Shown piece after piece: positions 8,513 to 15,643 of a DNA stretch of 64,000 bases; the stretch's first letter is position 1, and every line of letters starts with the position of its first letter. A program made the translations under genes and the position numbers. Below the pieces are notes generated by a model, which made no database searches, was not told where the DNA came from, and saw nothing but the letters and a program-made list of their open reading frames with translations. The stretch lies in the NCBI RefSeq assembly GCF_003425665.1, contig NZ_QQRQ01000009.1:1-64000 (forward strand). Reading direction: 5' to 3'. The DNA comes from Evtepia gabavorous. GTDB taxonomy: Bacteria; Bacillota; Clostridia; Oscillospirales; Oscillospiraceae.

Positions 8513-9712
8513 TCATGGCTGATGGGAGTTTCGGTCATGCGGACGCACGTTTGCCGTGATGTGCCGAACCCCATGCCAAACGAGGCTGAGGAGGACTGCG
8601 ATCCCTGTGGAAAGGCACAGGGTGGCTGCGAACAACAGCAGCATCCCGGACATGCCCAGATGGAACCGGGGGAACTGGCGTAGATAATAGATCACCAACA
8701 CATGGTTATAGTAGATCCCCATGGCGTGCCGGGAAAAGAACGAGACGACCCGTCCTGCTCCCGGGCATGCCCTGAGCCACTCCCACACCCCTATGCCGCA
8801 GAAAAAGGCCAGTAGGGTGGCTGCCAGCAGAGCGGGACGAATGGCGTGGAGGATGCTGAGCCGATGGGACAAGGCGCAGTACAGACAGGCAAACACAGCG
8901 GAAATAAGCAGAAGGGGAAGGGCCGCTTTTTTGCACTGAACCCGCAGATGGGAGCGATCCAACCGCTGTAAGCACATGCCGGCGACAAAGTAAAAGCTCC
9001 AAGTGGGAAAGAGCATCCACAGGTGGGCCGGAAGGGAGAATGGGAGCAGCTCCAGATCATGAAGGAGATATCCCCCTTGCAGCAGGAAGGTGACCATCAG
9101 GGCCCAGGCGGCACTTTGGACCGGCGCCCGGTTCACCCACCGCCGCAGCAGGGGGTAGAGGAGATAGCATTGGAAGAGGATGGGGATGAAATAGAGATGG
9201 GGCGCCCCCTGGCCGGTGAGCAGTTCCCGCAGCAGCCAGGGAGGGTTTCCCAGCTGGCCGCCCCAAGTGTGCAGGTCAAAGCCTGTGTTGGCGAGGGCAT
9301 AGAGCAAGACCCACCCAAGGTAAGGGGGCAGCACACGGGCGCTGCGGGTCCGCAGGAAGGTCAGGTAGGGGACCTGTCTGCCCGTTTGCTCCAGAGAGAA
9401 GCCGGAGAGAAGGAGAAAGAGGGGAACGCTGAACCGGGCGGCTTGGTTGAGGAGAAAGGCCAGATTCATCCCCAGGAAGAGGTGGCCGGTCTCATAGGAG
9501 AGGTAGGTGCTGCTGACGTGGATGCTGATGACGGCCAGCATGGAGACGAGCCGGAGAAAGTCAATTTCCAGCAGCCGGGCTGTCCCTCGGGGCCTGCCGC
9601 CTGTTTTGCCCAGGGCAGAGGTGGTTTGAGAGGGGGGCGCAGGGGACGTCCAAGGGGAGGGGGTGTACCCCCCTTTTCTCTGTTCAGTTGTGTTAAAAAT
9701 GGAAATGATCAT
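8513..9712 (-). CDS. Acyltransferase 3 family membrane protein (OafA/YrhL-like)
   Basis: A multi-spanning O-acyltransferase, about 399 residues from the ATG at 9712. The family transfers acyl groups to surface polysaccharides or peptidoglycan. The family hallmark FLRLVSMLAVISIHV, with Arg and the likely catalytic His, lies near residues 50-65. About ten transmembrane helices follow. The start is uncertain: the frame stays open up to 9949 and the ATG at 9712 lacks a clear SD. An ECF promoter at 9832-9862 would give a leader of about 115 nt to this ATG. Surface acylation fits an envelope-stress regulon. Confidence 0.8.
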   Translation of the reverse strand: MIISIFNTTEQRKGGYTPSPWTSPAPPSQTTSALGKTGGRPRGTARLLEIDFLRLVSMLAVISIHVSSTYLSYETGHLFLGMNLAFLLNQAARFSVPLFLLLSGFSLEQTGRQVPYLTFLRTRSARVLPPYLGWVLLYALANTGFDLHTWGGQLGNPPWLLRELLTGQGAPHLYFIPILFQCYLLYPLLRRWVNRAPVQSAAWALMVTFLLQGGYLLHDLELLPFSLPAHLWMLFPTWSFYFVAGMCLQRLDRSHLRVQCKKAALPLLLISAVFACLYCALSHRLSILHAIRPALLAATLLAFFCGIGVWEWLRACPGAGRVVSFFSRHAMGIYYNHVLVIYYLRQFPRFHLGMSGMLLLFAATLCLSTGIAVLLSLVWHGVRHITANVRPHDRNSHQP

Positions 9713-9831
9713 GATATGTGTGTTATAGAGCGCAAAGAGAGTGGATTGCCGGGGGCCTGCCCTCTTTGCTGGTGACGGTTGGGCACGGTTCAGCACCGTT
9801 TCACAGGGGGCATTTGAGGGGTGCTCTACCA

Positions 9832-9862
9832 ATAAGACGAATGAGGGAGGGGAAATAAGACA
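9832..9862 (-). promoter_or_regulatory. ECF-type promoter 1 (acyltransferase unit)
   Basis: Minus strand: TGTCTTA (9862-9856), 16 nt, CGTCTTAT (9839-9832). The spacer and flanks (CCCCTCCCTCATT) match the five other copies. Confidence 0.65.
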
Positions 9863-9932
9863 CAAAGTGAGAAAATTTGTGGAAGTTTTTTCGATTTTTG
9901 GGCACCGCTGGGGACCGTTGCGGGAGAACGGC

Positions 9933-9970
9933 CAGCCTCCCTTCCGCAAGGCGGCGCGGAAGGGAGGCTG
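9933..9970 (-). terminator. Hairpin after the 9987-10526 gene
   Basis: Fifteen-bp perfect arms at 9933-9947 and 9956-9970, 16 nt beyond the stop codon. The T-run lies before rather than after the stem on the minus strand, so efficiency is uncertain. The stem resembles that of the 7950-7985 terminator. Confidence 0.5.
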
Positions 9971-9986
9971 AAAAAGCGGGAGAAAA

Positions 9987-10526
9987 TTAGGCGGTCAGGG
10001 TAAAGCTGTCCAGCAAAAGCTGTTCTTCCGTGTCAGGGATTGCGTCTGCCTGGAAAAAGAGGTCATAGAACGCATCGCCCTTGGGGAAGAGGTAGTGGAT
10101 GGTTTCCGGCTCGTCTCTGTCCGGCCAAGGAACGAGAGAAAGGCTGAGATATCCATCCTCCCCATAGGACTCAAACATGTGGTCCACGTGTCCCTCCGGA
10201 GCGACCAGCTGTAAAATCTGGTTCAGTTCCTTTTCCGCGTGCCCGTCACCGAGAGAATCCAGGTCCAGCGCCGCTGCGTTTTCATAGGCAATGACGGCCA
10301 CACCGCCCACCTCCGTGCCGTCCAGGAACAGCGTAAGGGTGTTGTTTTCCTGCTCTTTGGCGGTGATCGTGGCGGGCAGGGTCAGGGAATAGGCCTCCGT
10401 CCCCGCGGTTTTCGCAGCGGTCTCCCCCTTCTCCTCCTCCGCTTGGGCCGCACAGGCACAGCATGTGAGAAGAAGTGCCGCGGAGAGGGCCAGGAGGGGA
10501 AGTTTTTTCGTCCATCGGTTTGGCAT
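9987..10526 (-). CDS. Secreted or lipoprotein-like protein of the ECF regulon
   Basis: A 179-residue exported protein of unknown function. A signal peptide with an LLTCCAC lipobox-like end lies at about residues 1-26, followed by an acidic linker (EEEKGE). The body (about residues 40-179) is a soluble domain with IAYENAAALDLDSLG and a conserved-looking C-terminus, LLLDSFTLTA. That ending recalls lipoproteins built to monitor envelope stress, but no family is assigned. AAAGGA lies upstream of the ATG, and the ECF promoter lies 38-63 bp before the start. The first codons of this gene are also found as broken remnants in two repeats (12090 and 12773 regions). Confidence 0.75.
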   Translation of the reverse strand: MPNRWTKKLPLLALSAALLLTCCACAAQAEEEKGETAAKTAGTEAYSLTLPATITAKEQENNTLTLFLDGTEVGGVAVIAYENAAALDLDSLGDGHAEKELNQILQLVAPEGHVDHMFESYGEDGYLSLSLVPWPDRDEPETIHYLFPKGDAFYDLFFQADAIPDTEEQLLLDSFTLTA

Positions 10527-10652
10527 AAAAAGCACCGTCCTTTCTGATGGGTTCAACTATAAAACGATTGAGAGGAGCGATTTGTGACACAAGATGGGAA
10601 AATTTGTGGAAAATTTTGCACGGCGCGATGGAGGACGTCTCTTGAAAAGGGG
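10524..10652. repeat. Partial copy C of the promoter/leader/terminator repeat
   Basis: This stretch matches copies A (11995-12242) and B (12692-12938) from the start-codon region through the ECF promoter to the GGAGGACGTCTC arm. The first arm and loop of the terminator hairpin are missing, as if deleted between short GAG repeats. Confidence 0.7.
10564..10589 (-). promoter_or_regulatory. ECF-type promoter 2
   Basis: Minus strand: TGTCACA (10589-10583), 16 nt, CGTTTTATAGTTGAAC beginning at 10566. It drives the 9987-10526 gene. Confidence 0.7.
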
Positions 10653-10657
10653 AAAGG

Positions 10658-11089
10658 TTATCCCTGCCCACTACTCACGATCGTCCAATGCCCGCCATTT
10701 GACCGGGCCACACGCCAAGACCAGTCTTGGTAGTTGCTGTTTGCGTTCAGGTGACTTTGCTCGGCGGTGTCATCGGTGACGAAGTCACAGGTGAAATAGA
10801 GGCCCTGATCCTTGTCATATCGTTCGGCCCAGTTGTCCTTTTCGCTGGAAGAAGCACCATCTACATACCGAAGTGTGGTCATGGTGGCGCCGCGGAAGTC
10901 TTTGAAGCTTCGGACGACCGCGTCTGCCGCGTCTGAAATCTCCTGGGGGGTATAGGTCTGGGAGGGCTCTGTGACGAATTGGAAGTCCTCTGCCAGCTGC
11001 CCACCCCCAATATTTCGGTACAGGCTAAACAGACCGACAGACAACACCAAGGCCAGCAGAGTGAGGGAGACGGTGTGGTGTTTTTTCAT
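10658..11089 (-). CDS. Membrane-anchored small protein, paralog 2 of 3
   Basis: A 143-residue exported protein that starts MKKHHTVSLTLLALVL. One signal-anchor lies at about residues 6-24. The outside part carries the shared blocks AEDFQFVTEPSQTYTPQEISDAADAV and, at the end, WRVARSNGGHWTIVSSGQG. It differs from the 12247-12675 paralog mainly in the middle region (residues 80-120). AGGAGG precedes the ATG and ECF promoter 3 lies about 45-70 bp upstream. Its downstream terminator has been lost, so transcription may run into the next gene. Function unknown. Confidence 0.75.
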   Translation of the reverse strand: MKKHHTVSLTLLALVLSVGLFSLYRNIGGGQLAEDFQFVTEPSQTYTPQEISDAADAVVRSFKDFRGATMTTLRYVDGASSSEKDNWAERYDKDQGLYFTCDFVTDDTAEQSHLNANSNYQDWSWRVARSNGGHWTIVSSGQG

Positions 11090-11133
11090 AAGAAACGACC
11101 TCCTGTTTGTTTTGTTGGTGTTCTACTGATAAA

Positions 11134-11159
11134 ACGAATGAGGAGGGGAAAATATGACA
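11134..11159 (-). promoter_or_regulatory. ECF-type promoter 3
   Basis: Minus strand: TGTCATA (11159-11153), 16 nt, CGTTTTATCAGTAGAAC beginning at 11136. It drives the 10658-11089 gene. Confidence 0.7.
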
Positions 11160-11202
11160 GGAAGCACCCCACTTTTATCGAATGCTAAGGTTATTTTAAT
11201 TA

Positions 11203-11236
11203 CTCCCGTCCCCAGATACGAACCCGGGGACGGGAG
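11203..11236 (-). terminator. Terminator-like hairpin after the 11304-12005 gene
   Basis: Eleven-bp perfect GC-rich arms at 11203-11213 and 11226-11236, followed on the minus strand by TAATTAAAATAA. The stem contains GGTTCG and resembles a tRNA T-arm, but no tRNA fold is present. Confidence 0.55.
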
Positions 11237-11303
11237 CACATGGATGATAGCGCGAAGACCTGATGCAAGGAAGAGAACTGGTTTCCTTTCCTTGAGAGAG
11301 AAA

Positions 11304-12005
11304 TCATGGTGTATCGGAGTCCACTTTGATGGACGATATTTCTTTTACAGAAATATCATGTTCAAATGGAAAATAGCGGACGCCTTGATGATCCATGAAA
11401 TAGGGTTCCGTATCCTCTAATAAATTGTTGAGCAAAATTTCTTCACCGCTATGATACGCAATCGTAATGGTGGGAAGGTCTGAAACCGACTTGTATTTCT
11501 CAGCCGGACAGACAATCCCCCATGGAGTTACCTCGGGTATAGGTGTCTGGTTTCGCAGCAAAGCATCCTCTTTTACGCGGCGCATGAGGAAACTTGAGGC
11601 AGGATGGCTGGGATTTTCTTGTGGCACATCAAGTGATACATACAAGAAAGGGGAGCTGTTATCCGGCAAATCGGTACGATATACATAAGTGGTGGAGGAT
11701 GGATTGGCTCTAAATTTCCGGATCAAATGATCTGGATGGTGGGACAGTGTACCGGGGCTGTTGCTGCTCCTGTTTTGTGAAGCGGCATACGCGCTATTTA
11801 TGGTGTCTGGAACAGACACAGAATAAAAACAACCGGCTTCCGTTGAAATAGCATAGTCCAAGGTCACTGTATTTCCATTCTCAAATCGTAGTTTTGAGGT
11901 TGGTACTGTATTCAAGGGGCCATTCTTGACCAACAAAAAGATCAAAAAAACGAGGATGACAACAGAAAAGATGCCAATACAAACCCTTATATGTTTTGTT
12001 TTCAT
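11304..12005 (-). CDS. Membrane-anchored exported protein of the ECF regulon, unknown family
   Basis: A 233-residue protein with a short basic N-terminus, one transmembrane segment at about residues 9-28 and an outside domain of about 200 residues. It has few charged clusters, no lipobox, no Cys pairs beyond residue 60, and contains PEVTPWGIVCPAEKY near the middle. Its GC content is lower than that of its neighbours. GGAGGTGA lies about 12 nt before the ATG. The unit is read from ECF promoter 4 inside repeat copy A. No homologous family is recognised. Confidence 0.65.
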   Translation of the reverse strand: MKTKHIRVCIGIFSVVILVFLIFLLVKNGPLNTVPTSKLRFENGNTVTLDYAISTEAGCFYSVSVPDTINSAYAASQNRSSNSPGTLSHHPDHLIRKFRANPSSTTYVYRTDLPDNSSPFLYVSLDVPQENPSHPASSFLMRRVKEDALLRNQTPIPEVTPWGIVCPAEKYKSVSDLPTITIAYHSGEEILLNNLLEDTEPYFMDHQGVRYFPFEHDISVKEISSIKVDSDTP

Positions 12006-12115
12006 GAGAAGATTCCGTCACCTCCTGAACGGTCATTTCTGATCACTGCATTTGTTTTTCGGCTTATTGGTTTGTCATAAAAAGCACCGTCCTTTCTGGT
12101 GTGTTCAACTATAAA

Positions 12116-12141
12116 ACGATTGAGAGGGGCGATTTGTGACA
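12116..12141 (-). promoter_or_regulatory. ECF-type promoter 4
   Basis: Minus strand: TGTCACA (12141-12135), 16 nt, CGTTTTATAGTTGAAC beginning at 12118. It drives the 11304-12005 gene. Confidence 0.7.
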
Positions 12142-12192
12142 CAAGATGAGAAAATTTGTGGAAAATTTTGCACGGCGCAATGGAGGCAGAAA

Positions 12193-12230
12193 GAGACGTC
12201 CTCTCAGGCCGCTGCGCCGGAGGACGTCTC
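12193..12230 (-). terminator. Intrinsic terminator in repeat copy A
   Basis: Eleven-bp arms GAGACGTCCTC (12193-12203) and GAGGACGTCTC (12220-12230), followed on the minus strand by TTTCTGCC. It ends the 12247-12675 transcript. Confidence 0.65.
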
Positions 12231-12246
12231 CAGAAAAAGGGGAAAG

Positions 12247-12675
12247 TTACCCCTGTCCGTGGTTTACAACCTTCCAATGTCCGTCGTCTGACCGGGCAAC
12301 ATACCAGTTCCACCCCTGATAGGTGCTGTTGGGATTCAGGCTGCTCTTGTTGGGGAGATCGCCGGTGGTGAAGTCTGAGACAAAATGGATGCCTTGCTCC
12401 ATGCCGTCTTTCTCCGCCCAGTTGTCCTCTTCGCTGGAAGAGGCAACATACTGCAACTTTGTCATGGTGGCCCCGGAAAAGCCTTTGAAGTAGTGCAGGA
12501 CCGCGTCTGCCGCATCCTGTATCTCTTCGGGGGTATAGGTCTGGGAGGACCCGGTTATGAGCGAAAAGTCGTCAGAGGTCTTCCCAGGAAAGGGGAAGTT
12601 ATGGGTCAGGATGGTGAAACCGACAGCCAGTAGCAGGGCCAGCAGAATGAGGGAGATGGTGTGGTGTTTTTTCAT
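12247..12675 (-). CDS. Membrane-anchored small protein, paralog 3 of 3
   Basis: A 142-residue exported protein starting MKKHHTISLILLALLL, with one signal-anchor at about residues 6-25. It shares the TYTPEEIQDAADAVL block and the WYVARSDDGHWKVVNHGQG ending with the proteins at 8001 and 10658. The start is the ATG with AGGAGG upstream; an earlier in-frame ATG at 12702 is within the leader. ECF promoter 5 lies 137-162 bp upstream inside repeat copy B. Function unknown. Confidence 0.75.
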   Translation of the reverse strand: MKKHHTISLILLALLLAVGFTILTHNFPFPGKTSDDFSLITGSSQTYTPEEIQDAADAVLHYFKGFSGATMTKLQYVASSSEEDNWAEKDGMEQGIHFVSDFTTGDLPNKSSLNPNSTYQGWNWYVARSDDGHWKVVNHGQG

Positions 12676-12811
12676 AAGAAACGACCTCCTGTTTGTTTTC
12701 ATGAGAAGATTCCGTCAGCTCCTGAACGGTCATTTCTGATCACTGCATTTGTTTTTCGGCTATTGGTTTGTCATAAAAAGCACCGTCCTTTCTGGTGTGT
12801 TCAACTATAAA

Positions 12812-12837
12812 ACGATTGAGAGGGGCGATTTGTGACA
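12812..12837 (-). promoter_or_regulatory. ECF-type promoter 5
   Basis: Minus strand: TGTCACA (12837-12831), 16 nt, CGTTTTATAGTTGAAC beginning at 12814. It drives the 12247-12675 gene. Confidence 0.7.
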
Positions 12838-12888
12838 CAAGATGGAAAAATTTGTGGAAAATTTTGCACGGCGCGATGGAGGCAGAAA

Positions 12889-12926
12889 GAGACGTCCTCT
12901 CAGGCCGCTGCGCCGGAGGACGTCTC
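12889..12926 (-). terminator. Intrinsic terminator in repeat copy B
   Basis: The same 11-bp stem as at 12193-12230. It ends the three-gene unit 14337-12977. Confidence 0.65.
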
Positions 12927-12976
12927 TTGAAAAAGGGGCGGTGTTTCTGTTTTCAGGATGTTGCGGTTCCACTGTG

Positions 12977-13381
12977 TTAAGAGTAGCGTGCGACATCCCC
13001 GATGACGGATGGTATATCATCGATTTTCTCAAACTCGAACCGTTCTCCCTGGATGGTGATGGCAAAGCCCTTGCCGTCATAGGTGAATTCCTGGTCGGGG
13101 ATACGATCTCCATAGTTGGAACTCTGACAGGAGATTAAATACGAATCTCCCTTTTGCTGTCGCACCTCACCGAGTATAAAGCAGTCATTTTTTTGGTCCG
13201 CGTAGTAAACCTGATTATTTTGGTCTACTGCTAAAATCTTTTGAAATTCTGCTTCGCCAGAGGTATAGGTTCCACAAATGGTTTCTGGGGTAGAAGAGGA
13301 GTTGTTGGTACAGCCGACCAGAAGAGCCAGCATTGTCAAAAGGCATAACGAGGTGAGGATGCGATGCTTCTTACTGTTCAT
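12977..13381 (-). CDS. Putative lipoprotein, unknown family
   Basis: A 134-residue predicted lipoprotein. The signal peptide ends in the lipobox LLVGC (Cys about residue 24), followed by an Asn/Ser/Thr-rich spacer. The domain from about residue 35 to 134 looks like a small beta-rich fold (TICGTYTSGEAEFQKILAVD, then FTYDGKGFAITIQGERFEFEKID), similar in feel to DUF-type lipocalin-like lipoproteins. Its ATG overlaps the stop of the upstream gene (ATGA), so the two are translationally coupled. It is the last gene of the unit read from ECF promoter 6. Confidence 0.7.
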   Translation of the reverse strand: MNSKKHRILTSLCLLTMLALLVGCTNNSSSTPETICGTYTSGEAEFQKILAVDQNNQVYYADQKNDCFILGEVRQQKGDSYLISCQSSNYGDRIPDQEFTYDGKGFAITIQGERFEFEKIDDIPSVIGDVARYS

Positions 13382-13899
13382 ACAAGTCTAACCTCAAAGT
13401 AATTCCGAGTTGGTGTTACAACGGTATTATAACCTTTAAACCACCATTTAGAGGTTCCAATCAAGCGTTCATAGTTGGCATATCTTTTGCAGGTAAGATC
13501 CCTATAAACGAAAAGTTTGCAAGGCTTATTCACGGGAGCGCTGACAAAGTAACCGGCTGTACTCCCTGTGGAGCCGACAGAGACACTTGTAGAAATGGGT
13601 CCCCAACCTAAATTCAAGTTAAGGGTCACAGAATTACCAAAACCTCCATCGACCCAATAAAATCCGCCGCCATAAGAAGGAAATACTGTGCCATTAGAAG
13701 GTTGTCCCTTAGCGTAACCAATGGGGTGTTTGACTAACGTTTGTGTGTTGACGAGTTCTCGCTTGGCTTCGACATCATGTGCCCTTGGGCTTATCGTTGT
13801 AGAACCGTCTTCAATTCCATCTGCAGAGGCGGATACTGATATCGCCATAGAGAAAACAAAAAGAAACGACAATATTACGGATAAAAGTTTTCTTTTCAT
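13378..13899 (-). CDS. Secreted protein, unknown family
   Basis: A 173-residue protein with a clear Sec signal peptide (about residues 1-26, cleavage after SVSASA). The mature part is Gly- and aromatic-rich (FPSYGGGFYWVDGGFGNSV, then SVSVGSTGSTAGYF), typical of small exported beta-sheet proteins or bacteriocin-like proteins of Firmicutes. There is no lipobox or anchor. AAAAGGAGG precedes the ATG. GC is lower than in flanking genes, hinting at transfer. It overlaps the next gene by 4 bp. Confidence 0.65.
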   Translation of the reverse strand: MKRKLLSVILSFLFVFSMAISVSASADGIEDGSTTISPRAHDVEAKRELVNTQTLVKHPIGYAKGQPSNGTVFPSYGGGFYWVDGGFGNSVTLNLNLGWGPISTSVSVGSTGSTAGYFVSAPVNKPCKLFVYRDLTCKRYANYERLIGTSKWWFKGYNTVVTPTRNYFEVRLV

Positions 13900-13955
13900 A
13901 AAAAATTCCTCCTTTTAATTTGTAATCCATTCCATGGGGCTTTACGACAACTGGC

Positions 13956-13973
13956 GAGAATATAACTATTCTC
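13956..13973. repeat. 18-bp inverted repeat between two ECF-regulon genes
   Basis: GAGAATA-TAAC-TATTCTC: 7-bp arms and a 4-bp spacer, 7 bp after the stop at 13981. It could be a regulator box or a small RNA hairpin. No T-run follows. Confidence 0.4.
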
Positions 13974-13980
13974 TGGGTGG

Positions 13981-14337
13981 TTACGAACAGGTTCTTGTCA
14001 CAGACTTCTGGGGCTGCTTGACGCCGTTGACAGTGTAGTCCACGGTCAGCTTGTAGGTCTTGCCTTTGGAGACGGTGGCGGTTTTGGTTGTTTGGATTTT
14101 CCCGGTTCCCTTGATTGTCCAAGTTTTTAGGCAAGTTTTTCCGGTCCAAAGCTTGGCGGTTGCCGAGAGAGTATCCGAACTTCTGTCTCCGCGGACGATA
14201 ATCCGGCAAGATGCGGTGGTCCCACTAAAAGAGAGAGACGGCTGTGCGGCGGGGAGCATCGCAGGGCCGGAGGCCTGGGCGGTGATGCCCAAGAGCATCA
14301 CCAGGATCAGAGACAGTGCCAGCAGTTGTTTTCTCAT
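13981..14337 (-). CDS. Small secreted protein, unknown family
   Basis: A 118-residue protein with a signal peptide at about residues 1-22 (cleavage near AQASG). The rest is Thr/Ser/Lys-rich with repeated beta-strand-like stretches (TASCRIIVRGD, ATAKLWTGKTCLKTWTIKG, KTYKLTVDYTVNG) and three Cys, an Ig-like or small beta-sandwich appearance. The start is the ATG after GGGAGGTGATTTGT. ECF promoter 6 lies 38-64 bp upstream, the closest of the six promoters to the sigma/anti-sigma genes. Confidence 0.7.
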   Translation of the reverse strand: MRKQLLALSLILVMLLGITAQASGPAMLPAAQPSLSFSGTTASCRIIVRGDRSSDTLSATAKLWTGKTCLKTWTIKGTGKIQTTKTATVSKGKTYKLTVDYTVNGVKQPQKSVTRTCS

Positions 14338-14375
14338 ACAAATCACCTCCCTTCATTTCGTGTTCAGCTACTGTA

Positions 14376-14401
14376 ACGAATGAGGGAGGTGATTTGTGAC
14401 A
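14376..14401 (-). promoter_or_regulatory. ECF-type promoter 6
   Basis: Minus strand: TGTCACA (14401-14395), 16 nt, CGTTACAGTAGCTGAAC beginning at 14378. Confidence 0.7.
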
Positions 14402-14428
14402 CTAAATTTGAAAATTTTTCAGAAAATA

Positions 14429-15103
14429 TTATTTTTCTTCTCGAATGACGTTTTCTGCCATATATATCAAAGTATCTTCTTCTAAGTAGGCGGACAAAGT
14501 GAGCAAGGCTTTTGTTTCAGGGTCCGTCCAGACCAGTGTGTTGGAGTGGGTTCCTGTATTATCAAAATAATAATCTGCGGGGGTTCCGTTGATTGAAACT
14601 GTCTTTTGCTCCATCTCATCTACGAAGAAAAGGGAGAGCATAGATTCAGTGTCTTCTGTTACATACTGATAGGAAAAACTTAAATATTCTCCGGCCTCGT
14701 TTTCATAGAGTTCATCTCCTGTGGTTTCAGCTTCATAACGGTCTGTTTCCCAGTATCCAGACGGAATTTCAGAAAGCCGATAACGGTGTGTTGCCTCCGA
14801 GACATCGTTGTGGAATCGATAATCGACGGTGCCTCCAATTTGTTCAGATAACCACCCAAAGAATGCCTCCCGTGCCTGGGCATTGGTGGACAGGAAAATC
14901 GTTCCCCCCAGCAGGAAGAAGCAGGCCACGCCCTTGAGGACCCGGTACACCGGCGCGCGTTTTCGTCTGCGCAGGAGGGCCTCCATTCTGTTCAGAAAGG
15001 CGGGGGAGAAGGTGTGATGACATTGGTCCGGGTCGGGGAGGCTCTGGTCCAGCAGAGCGCCGGCGTCCCGGACGGCCTGGCGCAGACGGTCCTCTGAAAT
15101 CAT
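14429..15103 (-). CDS. Transmembrane anti-sigma-like protein, DUF4367 type
   Basis: A 224-residue protein encoded in a 4-bp overlap (ATGA) with the ECF sigma gene, the classical place for its anti-sigma factor. The cytoplasmic N-terminus (about residues 1-58) contains HHTFSPAFLNRMEALLRRRKR, a motif common in DUF4367 partners of Clostridia sigma factors. One transmembrane helix spans about residues 62-80. The outside domain (about 85-224) matches DUF4367 in pattern (RLSEIPSGYW near its start, YYFDNTGTHSNTLVWTD near its end). It probably holds the sigma factor until an envelope signal is sensed. Confidence 0.75.
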   Translation of the reverse strand: MISEDRLRQAVRDAGALLDQSLPDPDQCHHTFSPAFLNRMEALLRRRKRAPVYRVLKGVACFFLLGGTIFLSTNAQAREAFFGWLSEQIGGTVDYRFHNDVSEATHRYRLSEIPSGYWETDRYEAETTGDELYENEAGEYLSFSYQYVTEDTESMLSLFFVDEMEQKTVSINGTPADYYFDNTGTHSNTLVWTDPETKALLTLSAYLEEDTLIYMAENVIREEK

Positions 15104-15618
15104 AAAATTCCCTCCTCTCGGCACAGTTCTTCCAGGCGGTCCCTGGCCCGCTGCTCCAGCTTGCGGGCGGCGGGCCAGGAGATGCCCATGAGTTCAGCCA
15201 CCTCCTTGGTGGAGTAGCCCAGCTCGTGTTTCAAACGGAGAAATTCCCGGTACCGGGCGGGCAGCTTCAAAATGCACCGGGTCAGCCCGTCCTCCGGTTC
15301 GTAGGCGGGGGCGAGGCCCGTGGTCTCCTCCCAGAGAATTTCTTCCTTGCGATGGGTTTTCTTGCGGTATAGGTCGATAGCTTTGTTCTCAACTATAGTA
15401 ACGAGGAAAGCCTTGGTTTTGTGACGCTCCAGACGAGAAAATTTTTTGATATGTTCCGCCACGGACAAAAACGCGTCGTGGACCGCGTCCTCGGCATCCT
15501 GCTCGTTCTGGAGAATCTGGTTGGCCACGTAGAACATCAGACCCCGGTAGGTCTCATACAGGGTGATGAATTGGTCCCGGTCCTCTGGGGCGTCGATGAC
15601 TTGCAGATAGATCAACAT
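15100..15618 (-). CDS. ECF RNA polymerase sigma factor, probable driver of the local regulon
   Basis: A 172-residue sigma-70 protein. Region 2 (about residues 12-80) contains NEQDAEDAVHDAFLSVAEHI. Region 4 (about 115-168) contains LGYSTKEVAELMGISWPAARKLEQRARDRL. The start is MLIYLQV with AAGGAGG upstream; a longer frame has no SD. It follows the flavin oxidoreductase gene by 25 bp and may also be transcribed with it. Six promoters with identical architecture lie downstream on the same strand, so it is the likely factor that reads them. The other ECF factor (7828-7313) is the alternative. Confidence 0.85.
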   Translation of the reverse strand: MLIYLQVIDAPEDRDQFITLYETYRGLMFYVANQILQNEQDAEDAVHDAFLSVAEHIKKFSRLERHKTKAFLVTIVENKAIDLYRKKTHRKEEILWEETTGLAPAYEPEDGLTRCILKLPARYREFLRLKHELGYSTKEVAELMGISWPAARKLEQRARDRLEELCREEGIL

Positions 15619-15643
15619 GGCCCGTACCTCCTTGGGGTTGATG

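Larger units (their letters stand above)
11995..12242. repeat. Direct repeat copy A (about 248 bp): leader, ECF promoter, terminator
   Basis: Nearly identical to 12692-12938. On the minus strand it holds a terminator hairpin, the ECF promoter, a broken start of the 9987-10526 gene (ATG ACA AAC CAA TAA after AAAGGA), and a leader ending at the next gene's start. Duplication of this unit spread the promoter through the cluster. Confidence 0.85.
12692..12938. repeat. Direct repeat copy B (about 247 bp): leader, ECF promoter, terminator
   Basis: Matches copy A over its whole length with few differences, including one single-base indel near 12761. It carries the same broken start (ATG ACA AAC CAA TAG), ECF promoter 5 and the terminator hairpin. 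Confidence 0.85.

Noticed and set aside
9741-9971. A 76-codon plus-strand frame between ECF units
   Set aside because: It covers the terminator and the ECF promoter on the other strand, has no SD and no family pattern.
11200-11240. tRNA-like sequence (GGTTCG within a strong stem)
   Set aside because: The stem is a simple 11-bp hairpin; no acceptor, D or anticodon arms surround it. Better explained as a terminator.
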